This document shows, one piece after another, positions 50,567-61,872 of a stretch of 64,000 nt of DNA (within the stretch, counting starts at the first letter, position 1; each line of letters starts with the position of its first letter). The DNA lies in assembly GCF_900105535.1 (NCBI RefSeq), contig NZ_LT629779.1, forward strand, positions 992,001 through 1,056,000, written 5' to 3'. The notes beneath the pieces were generated by a model, which saw nothing but the letters and a program-made list of their open reading frames with translations, did not search any database and was not told where the DNA came from. The DNA comes from Pseudarthrobacter equi (GTDB lineage Bacteria; Actinomycetota; Actinomycetes; Actinomycetales; Micrococcaceae). The translations under genes were made by a program, and so were the position numbers.

Positions 50567-51628
50567 ATGCGGATTGGCCTGGTTTCAGGACCATGGATTC
50601 CTGTTCCACCGGCAACGTACGGGGGGACGGAACGGGTGGTTGACACCCTCGCCCGGGGTTTCGCCGCCGCCGGCCACGAGGTGCTCCTGGCTGCACCTAC
50701 GGAAAGTACCTGCCCGGTGCCCCTTGTTCCCGGCATGCGCCCGGCGGACTACGCGGGCATGGGCACCAGCCTGTCCGAGCTCAGCCACGTGGTCAGGGCC
50801 TACGAGGGGCTGGCGGACGTGGACATCATCCATGACCACACCCTCGCCGGCCCTCTCTACGTGCACCGGCCCGGTGGGGTTCCGGTGGTGACCACCATCC
50901 ACGGACCCCTGCATGCCCAGGCCGTGGACATCTACCGCGCCATTGCCCGTGCAGGGGCGGTGATCGCCATCTCCCGGGACCAGGCCTCCCATGCCCCCGG
51001 CGTGCCCGTCACCCGGGTGATCCACCACGGGATGGACCTCGCAGCGGTTCCGGTGGGAACGGGACTGGGCGGCTACCTGTGCTTCGTGGGCCGGTCCTGC
51101 CCGGACAAGGGCCTGCCCGAAGCCATCAGCATCGCCCGGCAGGCGGGGATGCACCTGAAGATCGCGGTGAAGATGCGGGAACCGGAGGAGGTGCGCTACT
51201 TCCGCGACGTGGTTGAACCCATGCTGGGCCCCAACGAGGACTTCGTGGGGGAGGTGGACGATGCCACCAAGTACCGCCTCATGGGGGAGGCCGTGGCATT
51301 CCTCAATCCCATCCAATGGTCCGAGCCCTTCGGCCTGGTCATGATCGAGGCCCTCGCCACCGGAACGCCGGTGATTGGAACCGCCGTGGGGTCCGCGCCG
51401 GAGATTGTGGAACACGGCCGGACCGGCCTCCTGGGCAGGACCGAACAGCTGGCGTCCTTCATTCCGGCCGCGGCTGCCCTGGACAGGGCCGTGTGCCGCA
51501 GCGCGGTGCAGGTCCGCTTCAGCGCGGAGCGGATGGTGGCGGACCACCTGCAGCTATACACGGAACTGATTGAAAGGAGGCCTCCGGCGGGGGTTCCGCA
51601 TGCCGCCGCGGTGGACCAGAATCGATAG
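50567..51628 (+). CDS. Glycosyltransferase family 4
   Basis: 353 residues from ATG 50567 with GGGAGGT upstream. GT-B fold: N-terminal IGLVSGPWIPVPPATYGGTERVVDTLARG, DIIHDHT, VVTTIHGP; C-terminal domain YLCFVGRSCPDKGLPEAI and the nucleotide-sugar motif PFGLVMIEALATGTPVIGTAVG. It transfers a sugar from a nucleotide donor in the cytoplasm. The debranching-like enzyme gene follows 59 bases later, so the pair may act on a storage or compatible-solute glycan. Confidence 0.9.
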   Translation: MRIGLVSGPWIPVPPATYGGTERVVDTLARGFAAAGHEVLLAAPTESTCPVPLVPGMRPADYAGMGTSLSELSHVVRAYEGLADVDIIHDHTLAGPLYVHRPGGVPVVTTIHGPLHAQAVDIYRAIARAGAVIAISRDQASHAPGVPVTRVIHHGMDLAAVPVGTGLGGYLCFVGRSCPDKGLPEAISIARQAGMHLKIAVKMREPEEVRYFRDVVEPMLGPNEDFVGEVDDATKYRLMGEAVAFLNPIQWSEPFGLVMIEALATGTPVIGTAVGSAPEIVEHGRTGLLGRTEQLASFIPAAAALDRAVCRSAVQVRFSAERMVADHLQLYTELIERRPPAGVPHAAAVDQNR

Positions 51629-51687
51629 GGCAACGGTGCTTCCCGGATTTTCGGGCAGCGCCTCGTCGCTTGAGAGGGGAGTCCCTG

Positions 51688-53868
51688 ATGACCGCCTGGA
51701 ACGCCGATAACGAAGCATCCGTGTCCGATTCCGGATCTGTCACCGTCCTGGAAGGATCCTCCTTCTGCATCTCGTCCGGGAGCGGGGACATCACGTCCGA
51801 CGGCGGCACGAACGGTGCGTTCTTCCAGGACACCCGCATCGTCTCGGGCTGGGTCCTGCGCATCAACGGCTCAGTGCGCGAACCCCTGACAGCGCAGCGG
51901 CCGCAGCCGTTCGAGGCAATCTTTGTTGGCAGGGCGAAGTGGCCAGGCGGCAAGTTCGACAGCCCGCTGGTGGTCCGCCAGGTCCGGCACATCGGCCCGG
52001 GCATGCAGGACGACATCACCCTGGAGAACTACGCTGCCGAACCGGTGGAGTGCGAGATTGAGCTGCAGGTCCAGGCCGACCAGGCGGACCTGTTCGACGT
52101 CAAGGGCGGCAGGACCACCGGCGCCGACGACACCACCCGGGCCGTCAGGGACGGCAAACTCATCATCGAGGCCGGGCGGCACGGCCAGCAGCGCGGAACA
52201 GCCGTCGGCGCCAGGGACGCCGAGGTCACCACGGAAGGTCTGCGCTTCCGCGTCACCGTCCCGGCGCGGGGAAAATGGGCCACCAGCATCATCGTGGTGC
52301 CCCTGGTCAACGGCGAAGCACCGGACCAGCCCTTCCGCGAGGGGCAACTGCCGCACCACCGCGAAGGCGTCCGCCGGCACCTGGACTGGGAAGAGGGCGT
52401 ACCGCGGATCAGGATCGAGGATGCCAGCCTCCAGGACCTGCTCAACCGCAGCCAAAGCGACCTGGGCGCGCTGCGCATCTTCGACCCCCACCATCCGGAC
52501 CGGGCAGCCGTTGCCGCCGGGGCGCCCTGGTTCATGGCCCTGTTCGGCAGGGATTCACTGCTGACCTCCTACATGAGCCTGATGGTCAACCCCAACCTCG
52601 CCCTGGGCACGCTGCAGACCCTGGCAGGCATCCAGGGAAAGAAGGTGGACAACGACTCCGAGGAGGAGCCCGGCCGCATCCCGCACGAGGTCCGGCTGGG
52701 GGTCACCGCCGGATTGTCCCTCGGCGGCACGGCCTACTACGGCACCGCCGACGCCACCCCGCTGTTTGTGGCCGTCCTCGGTGAACTGAGCCGCTGGGGA
52801 CTGTCCAAGGACGTCATCCAGCCGCTGCTCAGCCACGCGGACCGGGCCCTGGAATGGATAGAGAAATACGGGGACCGCGACGGCGACGGGTTTGTGGAGT
52901 ACCTGCGCCCCAACGACCACGGGCTGGTCAACCAGGGCTGGAAGGACTCCTGGGACGGCATCAACTTCGCCGACGGGACCATCGCCGAACCACCCATCGC
53001 CCTCTGCGAAGTGCAGGCCTACGTCTACTCGGCTTATCTGGGCCGCTCGCTGCTGGCGCACTGGGACGGGGACTCAGACCTGGAACACCACTGGGCTGCC
53101 AAGGCAGCGGCCTTCAAGGAGGAGTTCAACAAGAAGTTCTGGCTGCCGGACAAAGGCTATTTCGCCGTCGCGCTGGACAAGGACAAGCGCCCGGTGGACG
53201 CCCTGACCTCCAACATCGGCCACTGCCTGTTCTCCGGCATCGTGGACCGGGACAAGGCGCAGTCCGTGATGGAGCACCTGATGTCCCCCCAGATGTTCAC
53301 TGGGTGGGGCATCCGCACGCTCGCCTCTGACATGGGAGCCTACAACCCGGTCAGCTACCACAACGGGTCCGTCTGGCCGCACGATACCGCCATGGTGGCC
53401 ACCGGCCTGATGCGTTACGGGTTCGTGGACGAGGCACGACGGGTGGCCTTGGGGGTCTTCGAAGCGGCCGAACACTTCGACAACCGGCTGCCTGAACTCT
53501 TCTGCGGCTTCGACCGCGGTGAGTTTCCCGGTCCCGTGCCATACCCCACGGCATGTTCGCCGCAGGCATGGGCTGCCGCGGCGCCCGTCCAGCTGGCGCG
53601 GATCCTCCTCCGCTTCGACCCCGTCTTTACCCGCGGGGTGGTGCACCTGGCGCCGATCCTTCCGGACACTGTGGGCACGTTCAGGGCCGAAAACGTCCTG
53701 CTGGATTCTTCCAGGGTCACCATCACGGCAAAGGGCTCCAGCGGCAGCATCGAAGGACTTCCCCCGGGACTGAAGCTCCTGGCCCAGCCGCGCCCGCCAC
53801 TGGCGTACCCGCCGGGAAGCCCGGAGGCCGCCTCGGACCATGCCGGCCTGAACCAGCCCGGCACGTAG
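51688..53868 (+). CDS. Glycogen debranching-like (amylo-alpha-1,6-glucosidase family) enzyme
   Basis: 726 residues from ATG 51688 with GAGAGGGGAG upstream. The N-terminal beta-sandwich (about 15-215; GTNGAFFQDTRIVSGWVLRING) belongs to bacterial GDE_N, and the C-terminal (alpha/alpha)6 barrel (about 260-690) has APWFMALFGRDSLLTSYMSL, GWKDSWDGINFADG and NPVSYHNGSVWPHDTAMVA. Acidic residues in these blocks would be catalytic. Related actinobacterial genes are in trehalose/mannosylglycerate-type or glycogen clusters; the true substrate is open. Confidence 0.86.
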   Translation: MTAWNADNEASVSDSGSVTVLEGSSFCISSGSGDITSDGGTNGAFFQDTRIVSGWVLRINGSVREPLTAQRPQPFEAIFVGRAKWPGGKFDSPLVVRQVRHIGPGMQDDITLENYAAEPVECEIELQVQADQADLFDVKGGRTTGADDTTRAVRDGKLIIEAGRHGQQRGTAVGARDAEVTTEGLRFRVTVPARGKWATSIIVVPLVNGEAPDQPFREGQLPHHREGVRRHLDWEEGVPRIRIEDASLQDLLNRSQSDLGALRIFDPHHPDRAAVAAGAPWFMALFGRDSLLTSYMSLMVNPNLALGTLQTLAGIQGKKVDNDSEEEPGRIPHEVRLGVTAGLSLGGTAYYGTADATPLFVAVLGELSRWGLSKDVIQPLLSHADRALEWIEKYGDRDGDGFVEYLRPNDHGLVNQGWKDSWDGINFADGTIAEPPIALCEVQAYVYSAYLGRSLLAHWDGDSDLEHHWAAKAAAFKEEFNKKFWLPDKGYFAVALDKDKRPVDALTSNIGHCLFSGIVDRDKAQSVMEHLMSPQMFTGWGIRTLASDMGAYNPVSYHNGSVWPHDTAMVATGLMRYGFVDEARRVALGVFEAAEHFDNRLPELFCGFDRGEFPGPVPYPTACSPQAWAAAAPVQLARILLRFDPVFTRGVVHLAPILPDTVGTFRAENVLLDSSRVTITAKGSSGSIEGLPPGLKLLAQPRPPLAYPPGSPEAASDHAGLNQPGT

Positions 53869-53888
53869 GCAGCCACGAACGTAGGCCG

Positions 53889-54422
53889 CTACGGGAGGGC
53901 GCGTTCCAGGACGAAGTCGTGTTCCACGGTGCTGCCCAGCCGGAAGGACTTGGCGCCCACCTTCCGGAACCCGGACTTCGCGTAGAAGCGGATGGCGCGG
54001 GCATTCTGGCTGTTGACGCCCAGCCAGATCCCGGCCCGGCCAGCCTCGGCGGCAGCCTGCACGCTGGCATGCATCAGTTCGGCGGCGGCCCCCAGCCCGT
54101 GGTGTTCGGGATGGACATAGCACTTGCTGAGTTCAACCGACGGCGTGAGTGTCAGGGCAGACGCCACGTCCGGGTCCGATGCCGGCCGGTCCACCAGCAG
54201 GCTGGACCCGTTGAGCCGGTCGCCGCTGTCCAGTACCAGGATGGTGATGTCCGGATCGGCGAGGTAGCCCCGGAAGTGGTCCTCGCTGAGCGTGTTGGCC
54301 AGGTGCGCCGCGATGTCCTCCGGCGACGACGACGGCGGGCAGGCCAGCGGAAAGGTGACGGCCGCCAACTCAGCCAGCGCGCCGGCGTCGTCCGTGGTGG
54401 CACGGCGGATGGTGTGGCTCAT
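53889..54422 (-). CDS. GNAT family N-acetyltransferase
   Basis: 177 residues. The acetyl-CoA fold shows KCYVHPEHHGLGAAAELMHASVQAA, where HHGLGAA is the pyrophosphate loop (Q/RxxGxG/A type), and IWLGVNSQNARAIRFYAKSGFRKVG, the motif B end. The target amine is unknown. It begins 15 bases after the dehydrogenase gene on the same strand, so they form a two-gene operon. Confidence 0.87.
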   Translation of the reverse strand: MSHTIRRATTDDAGALAELAAVTFPLACPPSSSPEDIAAHLANTLSEDHFRGYLADPDITILVLDSGDRLNGSSLLVDRPASDPDVASALTLTPSVELSKCYVHPEHHGLGAAAELMHASVQAAAEAGRAGIWLGVNSQNARAIRFYAKSGFRKVGAKSFRLGSTVEHDFVLERALP

Positions 54423-54437
54423 TCGTATCCTCCGGGG

Positions 54438-55397
54438 TCAGGCGGTGATGGTGCGGATGGGGGAGCCCGCCAGCCAGGCGGTGACGTCCTCGAAGGCGCC
54501 GCCGTAGAACTGCCGGTAGCTTTCCTGCGTGACGTAGCCGAGGTGTGGTGACAGGACAGTGTTGGGGGCCGCCAGCAGCGGGTGGCCGGCCTGCAGGGGT
54601 TCCTGGTCGAAAACGTCCAGGGCGGCGCCGCGGATCCAGCCTTCGTTCAGTGCCCGGATCAGCGCTTCCTGGTCCACGAGGGGGCCGCGGGCTGTGTTGA
54701 CCAGGATGCCTTCGGGGCCCAGCAGCCGCAGCTCCTGCTCACCCACAGTGTTCTCCGAGCGCGGGGAGAGCCGCAGGTGGAGGGTGGCGACGTCGGACAC
54801 GCGGAACAGCTCCTCCTTGGACACCAGCCGCACCCCGGCTTCCGCCGCGGCTTCGGCTGTGAGGTTCTGGCTCCATGCCACCACATCCATGCCGAAGGCC
54901 TTGCCGTAGCCGGCAATACGGCGGCCGATCTTGCCCAGCCCCACCACGCCCAGGGTCTTGCCTGCCAGTTCCACCCCTACGGTTTTTTGCCAGGAGCCCG
55001 CCCGCAAGGAGGTTTCCTCGGAGGGAAGGTGCCGTGCAATGGCCAGCAGCAGCGCCCAGGTCAGCTCCGGGGCTGCCGCGGGCGAACCCGGTGTTCCGCA
55101 GACTGTGACGCCGTGGTCCGTGGCTGCGGCGACGTCGATGGAGGCGTTGGCCATCCCCGTGGTCACCAGCAGTTCGAGGGCAGGCAGTTTCTCGAACACC
55201 TCGCGAGGGAAGGCGGTCCGTTCCCGCATGGCGATCACGATGGTGGCGCCGGCGAGCGCCGAGACCAGCGCATCCTGCGAGGCGAAGGGTTCGCGGAAGG
55301 TGGAAACTTTGACCCCTTCTGCTTCCAGGGCCGCCCAGTCGGCGTAGCCATGGGCCACGTCCTGGTAGTCGTCGAGGATGGCAAGGCGGTGCGGCAT
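54438..55397 (-). CDS. D-2-hydroxyacid dehydrogenase family protein
   Basis: 319 residues. The NAD-binding signature is LGVVGLGKIGRRIAGYG (about 148-164). Catalytic residues are the arginine in VNTARGPLVD, the glutamate in DVFDQEPL and the histidine in LSPHLGY. It reduces a 2-keto acid to a D-hydroxy acid or oxidises it, in the cytoplasm. Glyoxylate, phosphoglycerate or other acids are possible substrates. It is divergent from the MFS gene. Confidence 0.88.
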   Translation of the reverse strand: MPHRLAILDDYQDVAHGYADWAALEAEGVKVSTFREPFASQDALVSALAGATIVIAMRERTAFPREVFEKLPALELLVTTGMANASIDVAAATDHGVTVCGTPGSPAAAPELTWALLLAIARHLPSEETSLRAGSWQKTVGVELAGKTLGVVGLGKIGRRIAGYGKAFGMDVVAWSQNLTAEAAAEAGVRLVSKEELFRVSDVATLHLRLSPRSENTVGEQELRLLGPEGILVNTARGPLVDQEALIRALNEGWIRGAALDVFDQEPLQAGHPLLAAPNTVLSPHLGYVTQESYRQFYGGAFEDVTAWLAGSPIRTITA

Positions 55398-55542
55398 GGC
55401 GGTGTCCTGTCCTTCGCGGTGTCCGTTGGGGCAGGTTCATCCTAAGCCTGGGGGTCACGCGGTGCCTTGCGGAACCTGCGCCCCTGCGCGGCGTGATAGC
55501 AATGAAGGTGATGAGTGACTTCCAGTTCCCCTTTTCCGCCCC

Positions 55543-56739
55543 GTGAGCGGCCGGCTGCTTTCCCGAATTCCCGGCAGCTGGATCCTGCTCGCCTGCATTG
55601 GCCTGCTGGCACTGAACCTGCGCGGGCCGTTCGTGGCCGTCGCGCCGGTGGTGGGTCCCATGCAGGCAGAACTGCATTTCTCCCCTGTGGTGCTGGGACT
55701 GCTGACCAGCATTCCCGTGCTCTGTTTCTCGCTCGCTTCGCCGCTGGCGTCCCTGGCCGCGAGGAAGTTCGGCGCCGAGTTCGCCGTGAGCCTCACCATT
55801 TTGGGCGTCCTGGCGGGCGTGCTGGTGCGGTCCGCCGGGGGGCCAGCCCTGGTGGTTGCTGGGACGGTGATTATTGGCCTGGCCATCACAGTGGGCAACA
55901 TTGCCGTGCCGCTGATCATCCGCCGCGACTTCTCGCCCTGGCGGCAGGGGACCGCCATGGGCATCTACACCGCTGCCCTGAACATCGGCTCGTTCCTGAC
56001 GTCCGTGGCCATGGCGCCCCTGGCTGAATGGACCGGCTGGCGTGCAGCCCTGGCATCGGTGGCCCTCCTGGCCGTGGCCGCCATCGTGGTGTGGACGCTG
56101 GCGGTGGGGCCGCGGACCGCGTTCATCGCCTCCGCTGCCGAGGACGCCGGCGAGGCCAAGCTCCCGCCGGTGGCCGGCACCGGCTGGATCACCTTCGGCC
56201 TGACGGCCGGCTTCGGCGGCCAGGCCTTCTCCTACTACGGTGTCACCGCCTGGCTGCCCAGCTACCTTCACGACGAGCTGGGCATGTCCGCCGCGGAAGC
56301 CGGTGCGGCGTCATCCATCTTCCAGATCCTCGCCATTGTGGGCGGGCTCGGCGTGCCGTTCGCCGCCAAATACATGAGTACGACGGCGGTGGCGGTCACC
56401 TTGGGCGTGTTGTGGACGGCCGTCCCGGCCGGGCTGCTGCTGATGCCGCAGCTGTGGTGGCTGTGGTCGACCTGCGGCGGGATCGCCCAGGGCGGCGGCA
56501 TTACCATCATCTTCATCGCCATCATCCGGCTGGCCCGGAACCAGGCCATGGCGGGCAGGATGTCCGCCACCGTGCAGGGCCTGGGCTACTGCCTCGCTGC
56601 GGTTGCCCCGCCCCTGGTGGGCTTTGTCCACGACGTCTCGGAGTCCTGGACCCCGGCGCTGCTGGTCATCCTCGCCTCGGTGCTGACCTTCTTCGTCAGC
56701 ACCACCCTCTCCGTCCGCAAGGTGCCGCGGGGCCGCTAA
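55543..56739 (+). CDS. MFS transporter, CynX/NimT-like
   Basis: 398 residues from GTG 55543; no clear ribosome site. Twelve hydrophobic helices are expected; the early motif NLRGPFVAVAPVVGPMQAEL and the loop SPLASLAARKFGAEF match the CynX/NimT group (cyanate, nitroimidazole exporters). GIYTAALNIGSFLTSVAMAPLAEWTGWRAAL is the typical helix 5 region. The substrate cannot be read. Tandem repeats begin 38 bases after the stop. Confidence 0.86.
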   Translation: MSGRLLSRIPGSWILLACIGLLALNLRGPFVAVAPVVGPMQAELHFSPVVLGLLTSIPVLCFSLASPLASLAARKFGAEFAVSLTILGVLAGVLVRSAGGPALVVAGTVIIGLAITVGNIAVPLIIRRDFSPWRQGTAMGIYTAALNIGSFLTSVAMAPLAEWTGWRAALASVALLAVAAIVVWTLAVGPRTAFIASAAEDAGEAKLPPVAGTGWITFGLTAGFGGQAFSYYGVTAWLPSYLHDELGMSAAEAGAASSIFQILAIVGGLGVPFAAKYMSTTAVAVTLGVLWTAVPAGLLLMPQLWWLWSTCGGIAQGGGITIIFIAIIRLARNQAMAGRMSATVQGLGYCLAAVAPPLVGFVHDVSESWTPALLVILASVLTFFVSTTLSVRKVPRGR

Positions 56740-56776
56740 GGCGCGGGCCGCCGTCGGACGTCCCTTCCGCACCCCG

Positions 56777-56880
56777 GGACGCGCGCTCATTTGATGTCGT
56801 TAACCCAAGGACGGGCGCTCACTTGATGGGGTTAAACCGCGGACGCGCGCTCACTCTTCTGGGGGAAGTGAGCGCGCGTC
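56777..56880. repeat. Repeat C: three direct units and a terminal hairpin
   Basis: Units start at 56777, 56809 and 56841, each beginning GGACGSGCGCTCA and the first two ending GTTAA. The third pairs with an inverted copy: GACGCGCGCTCACT (56842-56855) with AGTGAGCGCGCGTC (56867-56880), 11-base loop. A degenerate AAGTGAGCAGGCGTG follows at 56898. The same core occurs at 62527-62663. Confidence 0.75.
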
Positions 56881-57010
56881 GGGCGGTTTGACGCAATAAG
56901 TGAGCAGGCGTGTAAAGGGGTTCCGTTGCCGGGCCGGCGCCCCGGATTTCGGGGGGGCCTGTTGCGAAGGGCGTGCCGGCCCGGCGGACGGAAGTTTGGG
57001 CAGCTGCGGA

Positions 57011-58663
<1,653 letters not shown>

Positions 58664-58775
58664 CTCAGTCTCCTTAAAGACGAAAGGGAAGTTCGACGGC
58701 GGCGAGCGGCACCAAGGCCAGGAACACGCAAAGCCGAAGGTGCGGTGATGCGGCAGCCTGCGTAAAGGGGCCCTG

Positions 58776-58818
58776 TGCCCGCCCCCGACCGAGTTCTACG
58801 AGGTCTTGGGGGCGGGCA
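58776..58818 (-). terminator. Strong hairpin between aceA and aceB
   Basis: TGCCCGCCCCC (58776-58786) pairs with GGGGGCGGGCA (58808-58818), extended by GACC/GGTC across a TT bulge. It lies downstream of aceA and 113 bases upstream of aceB, so it may terminate, attenuate or stabilise the aceA message. Confidence 0.55.
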
Positions 58819-58854
58819 TGGGGATAGCAGGCAGAGCATTGCCGCTCCGAAGGC

Positions 58855-58876
58855 GAAGGTGACCGTCCGCCGTCGT
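58855..58876. repeat. Half copy of hairpin repeat A
   Basis: GAAGGTGACC followed by GTCCGCCGTCGT matches the right arm of the 10575 hairpin with one change. No left arm is present. Confidence 0.45.
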
Positions 58877-58882
58877 AAGTTG

Positions 58883-60211
58883 CTAGTGGAACTGGCCTTC
58901 TTCGGTGGATCCCACCAGGGCCAGGGTGGACGCGTTCGGGTTGAGCGCGGTGGAGAGAGTGTCGAAGTAGCCGGTGCCGACTTCGCGCTGGTGCTTGGTT
59001 GCGGTGTAGCCGCGGGATTCGGAGGCGAATTCCTTCTCCTGGAGTTCGACGTAGGCGCTCATGCCTTCCCGGGCGTAGCCGTGGGCAAGATCGAACATCG
59101 AGTAGTTCAGGGCGTGGAAGCCGGCCAGGGTGATGAACTGGAACGTGAAGCCCATGGCGCCGAGTTCGCGCTGGAACTTGGCGATGGTGTCGTCATCGAG
59201 GTGCTTGCGCCAGTTGAATGACGGGGAGCAGTTGTAGGAGAGCATCTGGTCAGGGAACTCGGCCTTGACGGACTCGGCGAACTTGCGGGCCAGCTCCAGG
59301 TCCGGGGTGCCCGTCTCCATCCAGATGAGGTCGGAGTACGGGGCGTAGGCCTTGGCCCGGGCGATGCAGGGTTCGATTCCGTTGCGGACCTTGTAGAAGC
59401 CCTCGGCGGTGCGCTCACCGGTGATGAATTCCTGGTCCCGCTCGTCAACGTCCGAGGTGATCAGGGTGGCGGCCTCGGCGTCGGTGCGGGCAATGACGAC
59501 CGTGGGGGTACCGGCGACGTCGGCCGCGAGCCTGGCCGCGTTCAAGGTGCGGACGTGCTGCTGGGTGGGGATGAGGACCTTGCCGCCGAGGTGGCCGCAC
59601 TTCTTCTCGGAGGCGAGCTGGTCTTCCCAGTGAACGCCGGAGGCACCGGCCTGGATCATGGATTTCATGAGCTCGTAGGCGTTCAGCGGGCCACCAAAGC
59701 CGGCTTCGGCGTCGGCAACAATCGGGACCAGCCAGTCCTCGACGGTCTGGATGCCTTCGGAGAACTCGATCTGGTCTGCGCGGAGCAGGGCGTTATTGAT
59801 GCGGCGGACCACGGTGGGGACGGAGTTTGCCGGGTACAGCGACTGGTCCGGGTAGGTGTGCCCGGAGTTGTTGGCATCAGCTGCTACCTGCCAGCCGGAG
59901 AGGTAGATTGCGCGCAGGCCGGCCTTGACCTGCTGCACCGCCTGGTTGCCGGTGAGGGCGCCCAGGGCGTTGGTGTAGCCGCCGGTCTTGTGCTCTTCGG
60001 TGAGCTGCTTCCACAGCTTCTCCGCACCGCGGCGGGCCAGCGTCTGCTCTTCGGTGACACGGCCCCGGAGGCGGACGACGTCGGAGGCTGAGTAGTCCCG
60101 GGTCACACCTTCCCAACGCGGGTTGGCGGCCCACTCGAGCTCCAGGGCGGCGGCCTGCTGCGTGTTGTCCTGGCCGGACGGCTTCTGGGTGGGCTCAAAT
60201 GCTGCAGTCAT
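58883..60211 (-). CDS. aceA: Isocitrate lyase
   Basis: 442 residues from ATG 60209-60211, with AAGGAGAT upstream. It splits isocitrate into glyoxylate and succinate. The active-site KKCGH has the catalytic cysteine C205, within [34 protein letters not shown] and [15 protein letters not shown] are further signatures, and [10 protein letters not shown] holds the C-terminal active-site block. The open frame runs further upstream but overlaps the ramB promoter. It is divergent from ramB, its probable regulator. Confidence 0.96.
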   Translation of the reverse strand: MTAAFEPTQKPSGQDNTQQAAALELEWAANPRWEGVTRDYSASDVVRLRGRVTEEQTLARRGAEKLWKQLTEEHKTGGYTNALGALTGNQAVQQVKAGLRAIYLSGWQVAADANNSGHTYPDQSLYPANSVPTVVRRINNALLRADQIEFSEGIQTVEDWLVPIVADAEAGFGGPLNAYELMKSMIQAGASGVHWEDQLASEKKCGHLGGKVLIPTQQHVRTLNAARLAADVAGTPTVVIARTDAEAATLITSDVDERDQEFITGERTAEGFYKVRNGIEPCIARAKAYAPYSDLIWMETGTPDLELARKFAESVKAEFPDQMLSYNCSPSFNWRKHLDDDTIAKFQRELGAMGFTFQFITLAGFHALNYSMFDLAHGYAREGMSAYVELQEKEFASESRGYTATKHQREVGTGYFDTLSTALNPNASTLALVGSTEEGQFH

Positions 60212-60332
60212 CGTTGATCTCCTTGATTGAGCTCCGGATTGGGTAGGTGGGAACCGCGTCGTTGAGGTTCCCACCGGCTTTCCGGTGCGGTGCTTCTTTC
60301 CGTGTGAACTACTTTTCAGCACTTTCAACCCC

Positions 60333-60357
60333 CTTTCCAGATAAAAACTATGGAAAG
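60333..60357. promoter_or_regulatory. Inverted repeat CTTTCCA/TGGAAAG, candidate RamB operator
   Basis: CTTTCCA (60333-60339) and TGGAAAG (60351-60357) with an 11-base AT-rich centre, in the aceA/ramB divergent spacer. The RamB family is known to bind upstream of aceA and its own gene. Confidence 0.45.
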
Positions 60358-60386
60358 AAATGCGCTTCTTCACGTATTCTTCAGAA

Positions 60387-61871
60387 ATGTCGCCTTCAAG
60401 CTGGAACAGGGACGTTTCCCAGCCGCCGTCAGCCGCCGCCGCGGGACTCGACGTCATTGCGCTGGGCCGCCGCGTCCGCCATCTGCGTAAACAAGCCGGG
60501 CTCACGCTCGATGGGCTGAGCGCCGCCGTCGGGACCGCCCCCAGTCAGCTCAGCCTGATCGAAAACGGCAAGCGTGAACCCAAACTGACCCTTCTGCAGC
60601 ACCTGGCCGCGGCACTGAACGTCAGCATCGATCAGCTCCTGGGCGCCGAACCGCCCAGCCGGCGCGCGGCGCTGGAGATCGAGCTGGAACGCTATCAGCG
60701 CGGACCGCTTTACGAGTCCCTCAACCTGCCGAAAATCCGCATCAGTTCGCGGCTTCCGCTGGATGTGCTCGAGGCCCAGGTGGGGCTCCTGCACGAGCTG
60801 GAGCGGAAGATGAACGAGCAGGTGGCTACCCCGGAAGAAGCCCGGCGCGCCAACGGTGAGCTGCGTGCCATGATGCGCGAGCGCGGAAACTACTTCCCGG
60901 AGTACGAGGCCGAAGCGCAGAAGGTCCTCAAGGAGGTGGGCTACACCGCCGGTCCGCTGAGTCAGCACGTCATCGCGGACATTGCCGCGCACCTTGGATT
61001 CGCCCTGTACCACGTGGGCGATTTGCCGCACTCAACCCGGTCCGTGACCGATTTGAAGAACCGCAGAATTTACCTGACGCAGAGCCAGCGGCAAGACCAC
61101 GATCCCCGGTCCGTGTTGCTGCAGGCCCTGGGACACTACGTCCTGGGCCACGAAACACCCCGAAACTATGGCGACTTCCTGGCCCAGCGGGTGGCGACCA
61201 ACTATTTCGCCGCGGCGCTGCTACTCCCGGAGCAGGCCACCGTTGAATTTTTGCAAAAAGCCAAAGCAGCCAAGGAAATCGCCGTGGAGGACATCCGGGA
61301 TGCATTCGCCGTTTCCTACGAGACCGCGGCGCACCGGTTCACCAACCTGGCCACCAAGCACCTGGGCATCACCACGCATTTCCAGAAGACGCACCAGAGC
61401 GGGATCATCTACAAGGCGTACGAGAACGACGGCGTGAACTTCCCCCAGGACCACACCGGCGCCATCGAGGGCCAGCCGTCGTGCAAGGCCTGGACATCGC
61501 GTGCCGTGTTCGACGTTCCGGACAAGTTCAGTGCCTACAGCCAGTACACGGATACGCCGTCGGGCACGTACTGGTGCACCGCGCGGACCGAGCGCTCGGC
61601 CACCGGTGAGTTTTCGTTGAGTATCGGGGTGCCCTACCAGCATGTGAAATGGTTCCGCGGGCGTGAGACGACAGCCCGGGCCACCTCCAACTGTCCCGAC
61701 CCGAACTGCTGCAAGCGCCCGCCGGCCGCCTTGACTTCGGAGTGGGCCGGGAACGCCTGGCCCTCCGCGCGCGCCCATTCGCATCTGCTGGCGGCCATGC
61801 CGCCCGGCGCCTTCCCCGGCGTCGACGAAACCGAGGTGTACAGCTTCCTGCAGGCCCACTCGGGGAGCTGA
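60387..61871 (+). CDS. ramB: RamB-type regulator of acetate metabolism (XRE plus degenerate ImmA/IrrE domain)
   Basis: 494 residues from ATG 60387; ATG 60360 would add nine and has GGAAAG upstream. XRE helix-turn-helix (about 15-70; [39 protein letters not shown] split). An ImmA/IrrE-like region holds [15 protein letters not shown] and [12 protein letters not shown], where the usual HELGH reads QALGH, so metal proteolysis is unlikely. The C-terminus has a cysteine cluster (NCPDPNCC). It represses acetate genes in relatives. Its divergent position to aceA fits. Confidence 0.88.
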   Translation: MSPSSWNRDVSQPPSAAAAGLDVIALGRRVRHLRKQAGLTLDGLSAAVGTAPSQLSLIENGKREPKLTLLQHLAAALNVSIDQLLGAEPPSRRAALEIELERYQRGPLYESLNLPKIRISSRLPLDVLEAQVGLLHELERKMNEQVATPEEARRANGELRAMMRERGNYFPEYEAEAQKVLKEVGYTAGPLSQHVIADIAAHLGFALYHVGDLPHSTRSVTDLKNRRIYLTQSQRQDHDPRSVLLQALGHYVLGHETPRNYGDFLAQRVATNYFAAALLLPEQATVEFLQKAKAAKEIAVEDIRDAFAVSYETAAHRFTNLATKHLGITTHFQKTHQSGIIYKAYENDGVNFPQDHTGAIEGQPSCKAWTSRAVFDVPDKFSAYSQYTDTPSGTYWCTARTERSATGEFSLSIGVPYQHVKWFRGRETTARATSNCPDPNCCKRPPAALTSEWAGNAWPSARAHSHLLAAMPPGAFPGVDETEVYSFLQAHSGS

Positions 61872-61872
61872 G

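Noticed and set aside
54150..54420. GACGACGACGGCGGGC string as another copy of hairpin repeat A
   Set aside because: It encodes part of the GNAT protein (Asp/Ser/Pro run) and has no inverted partner.
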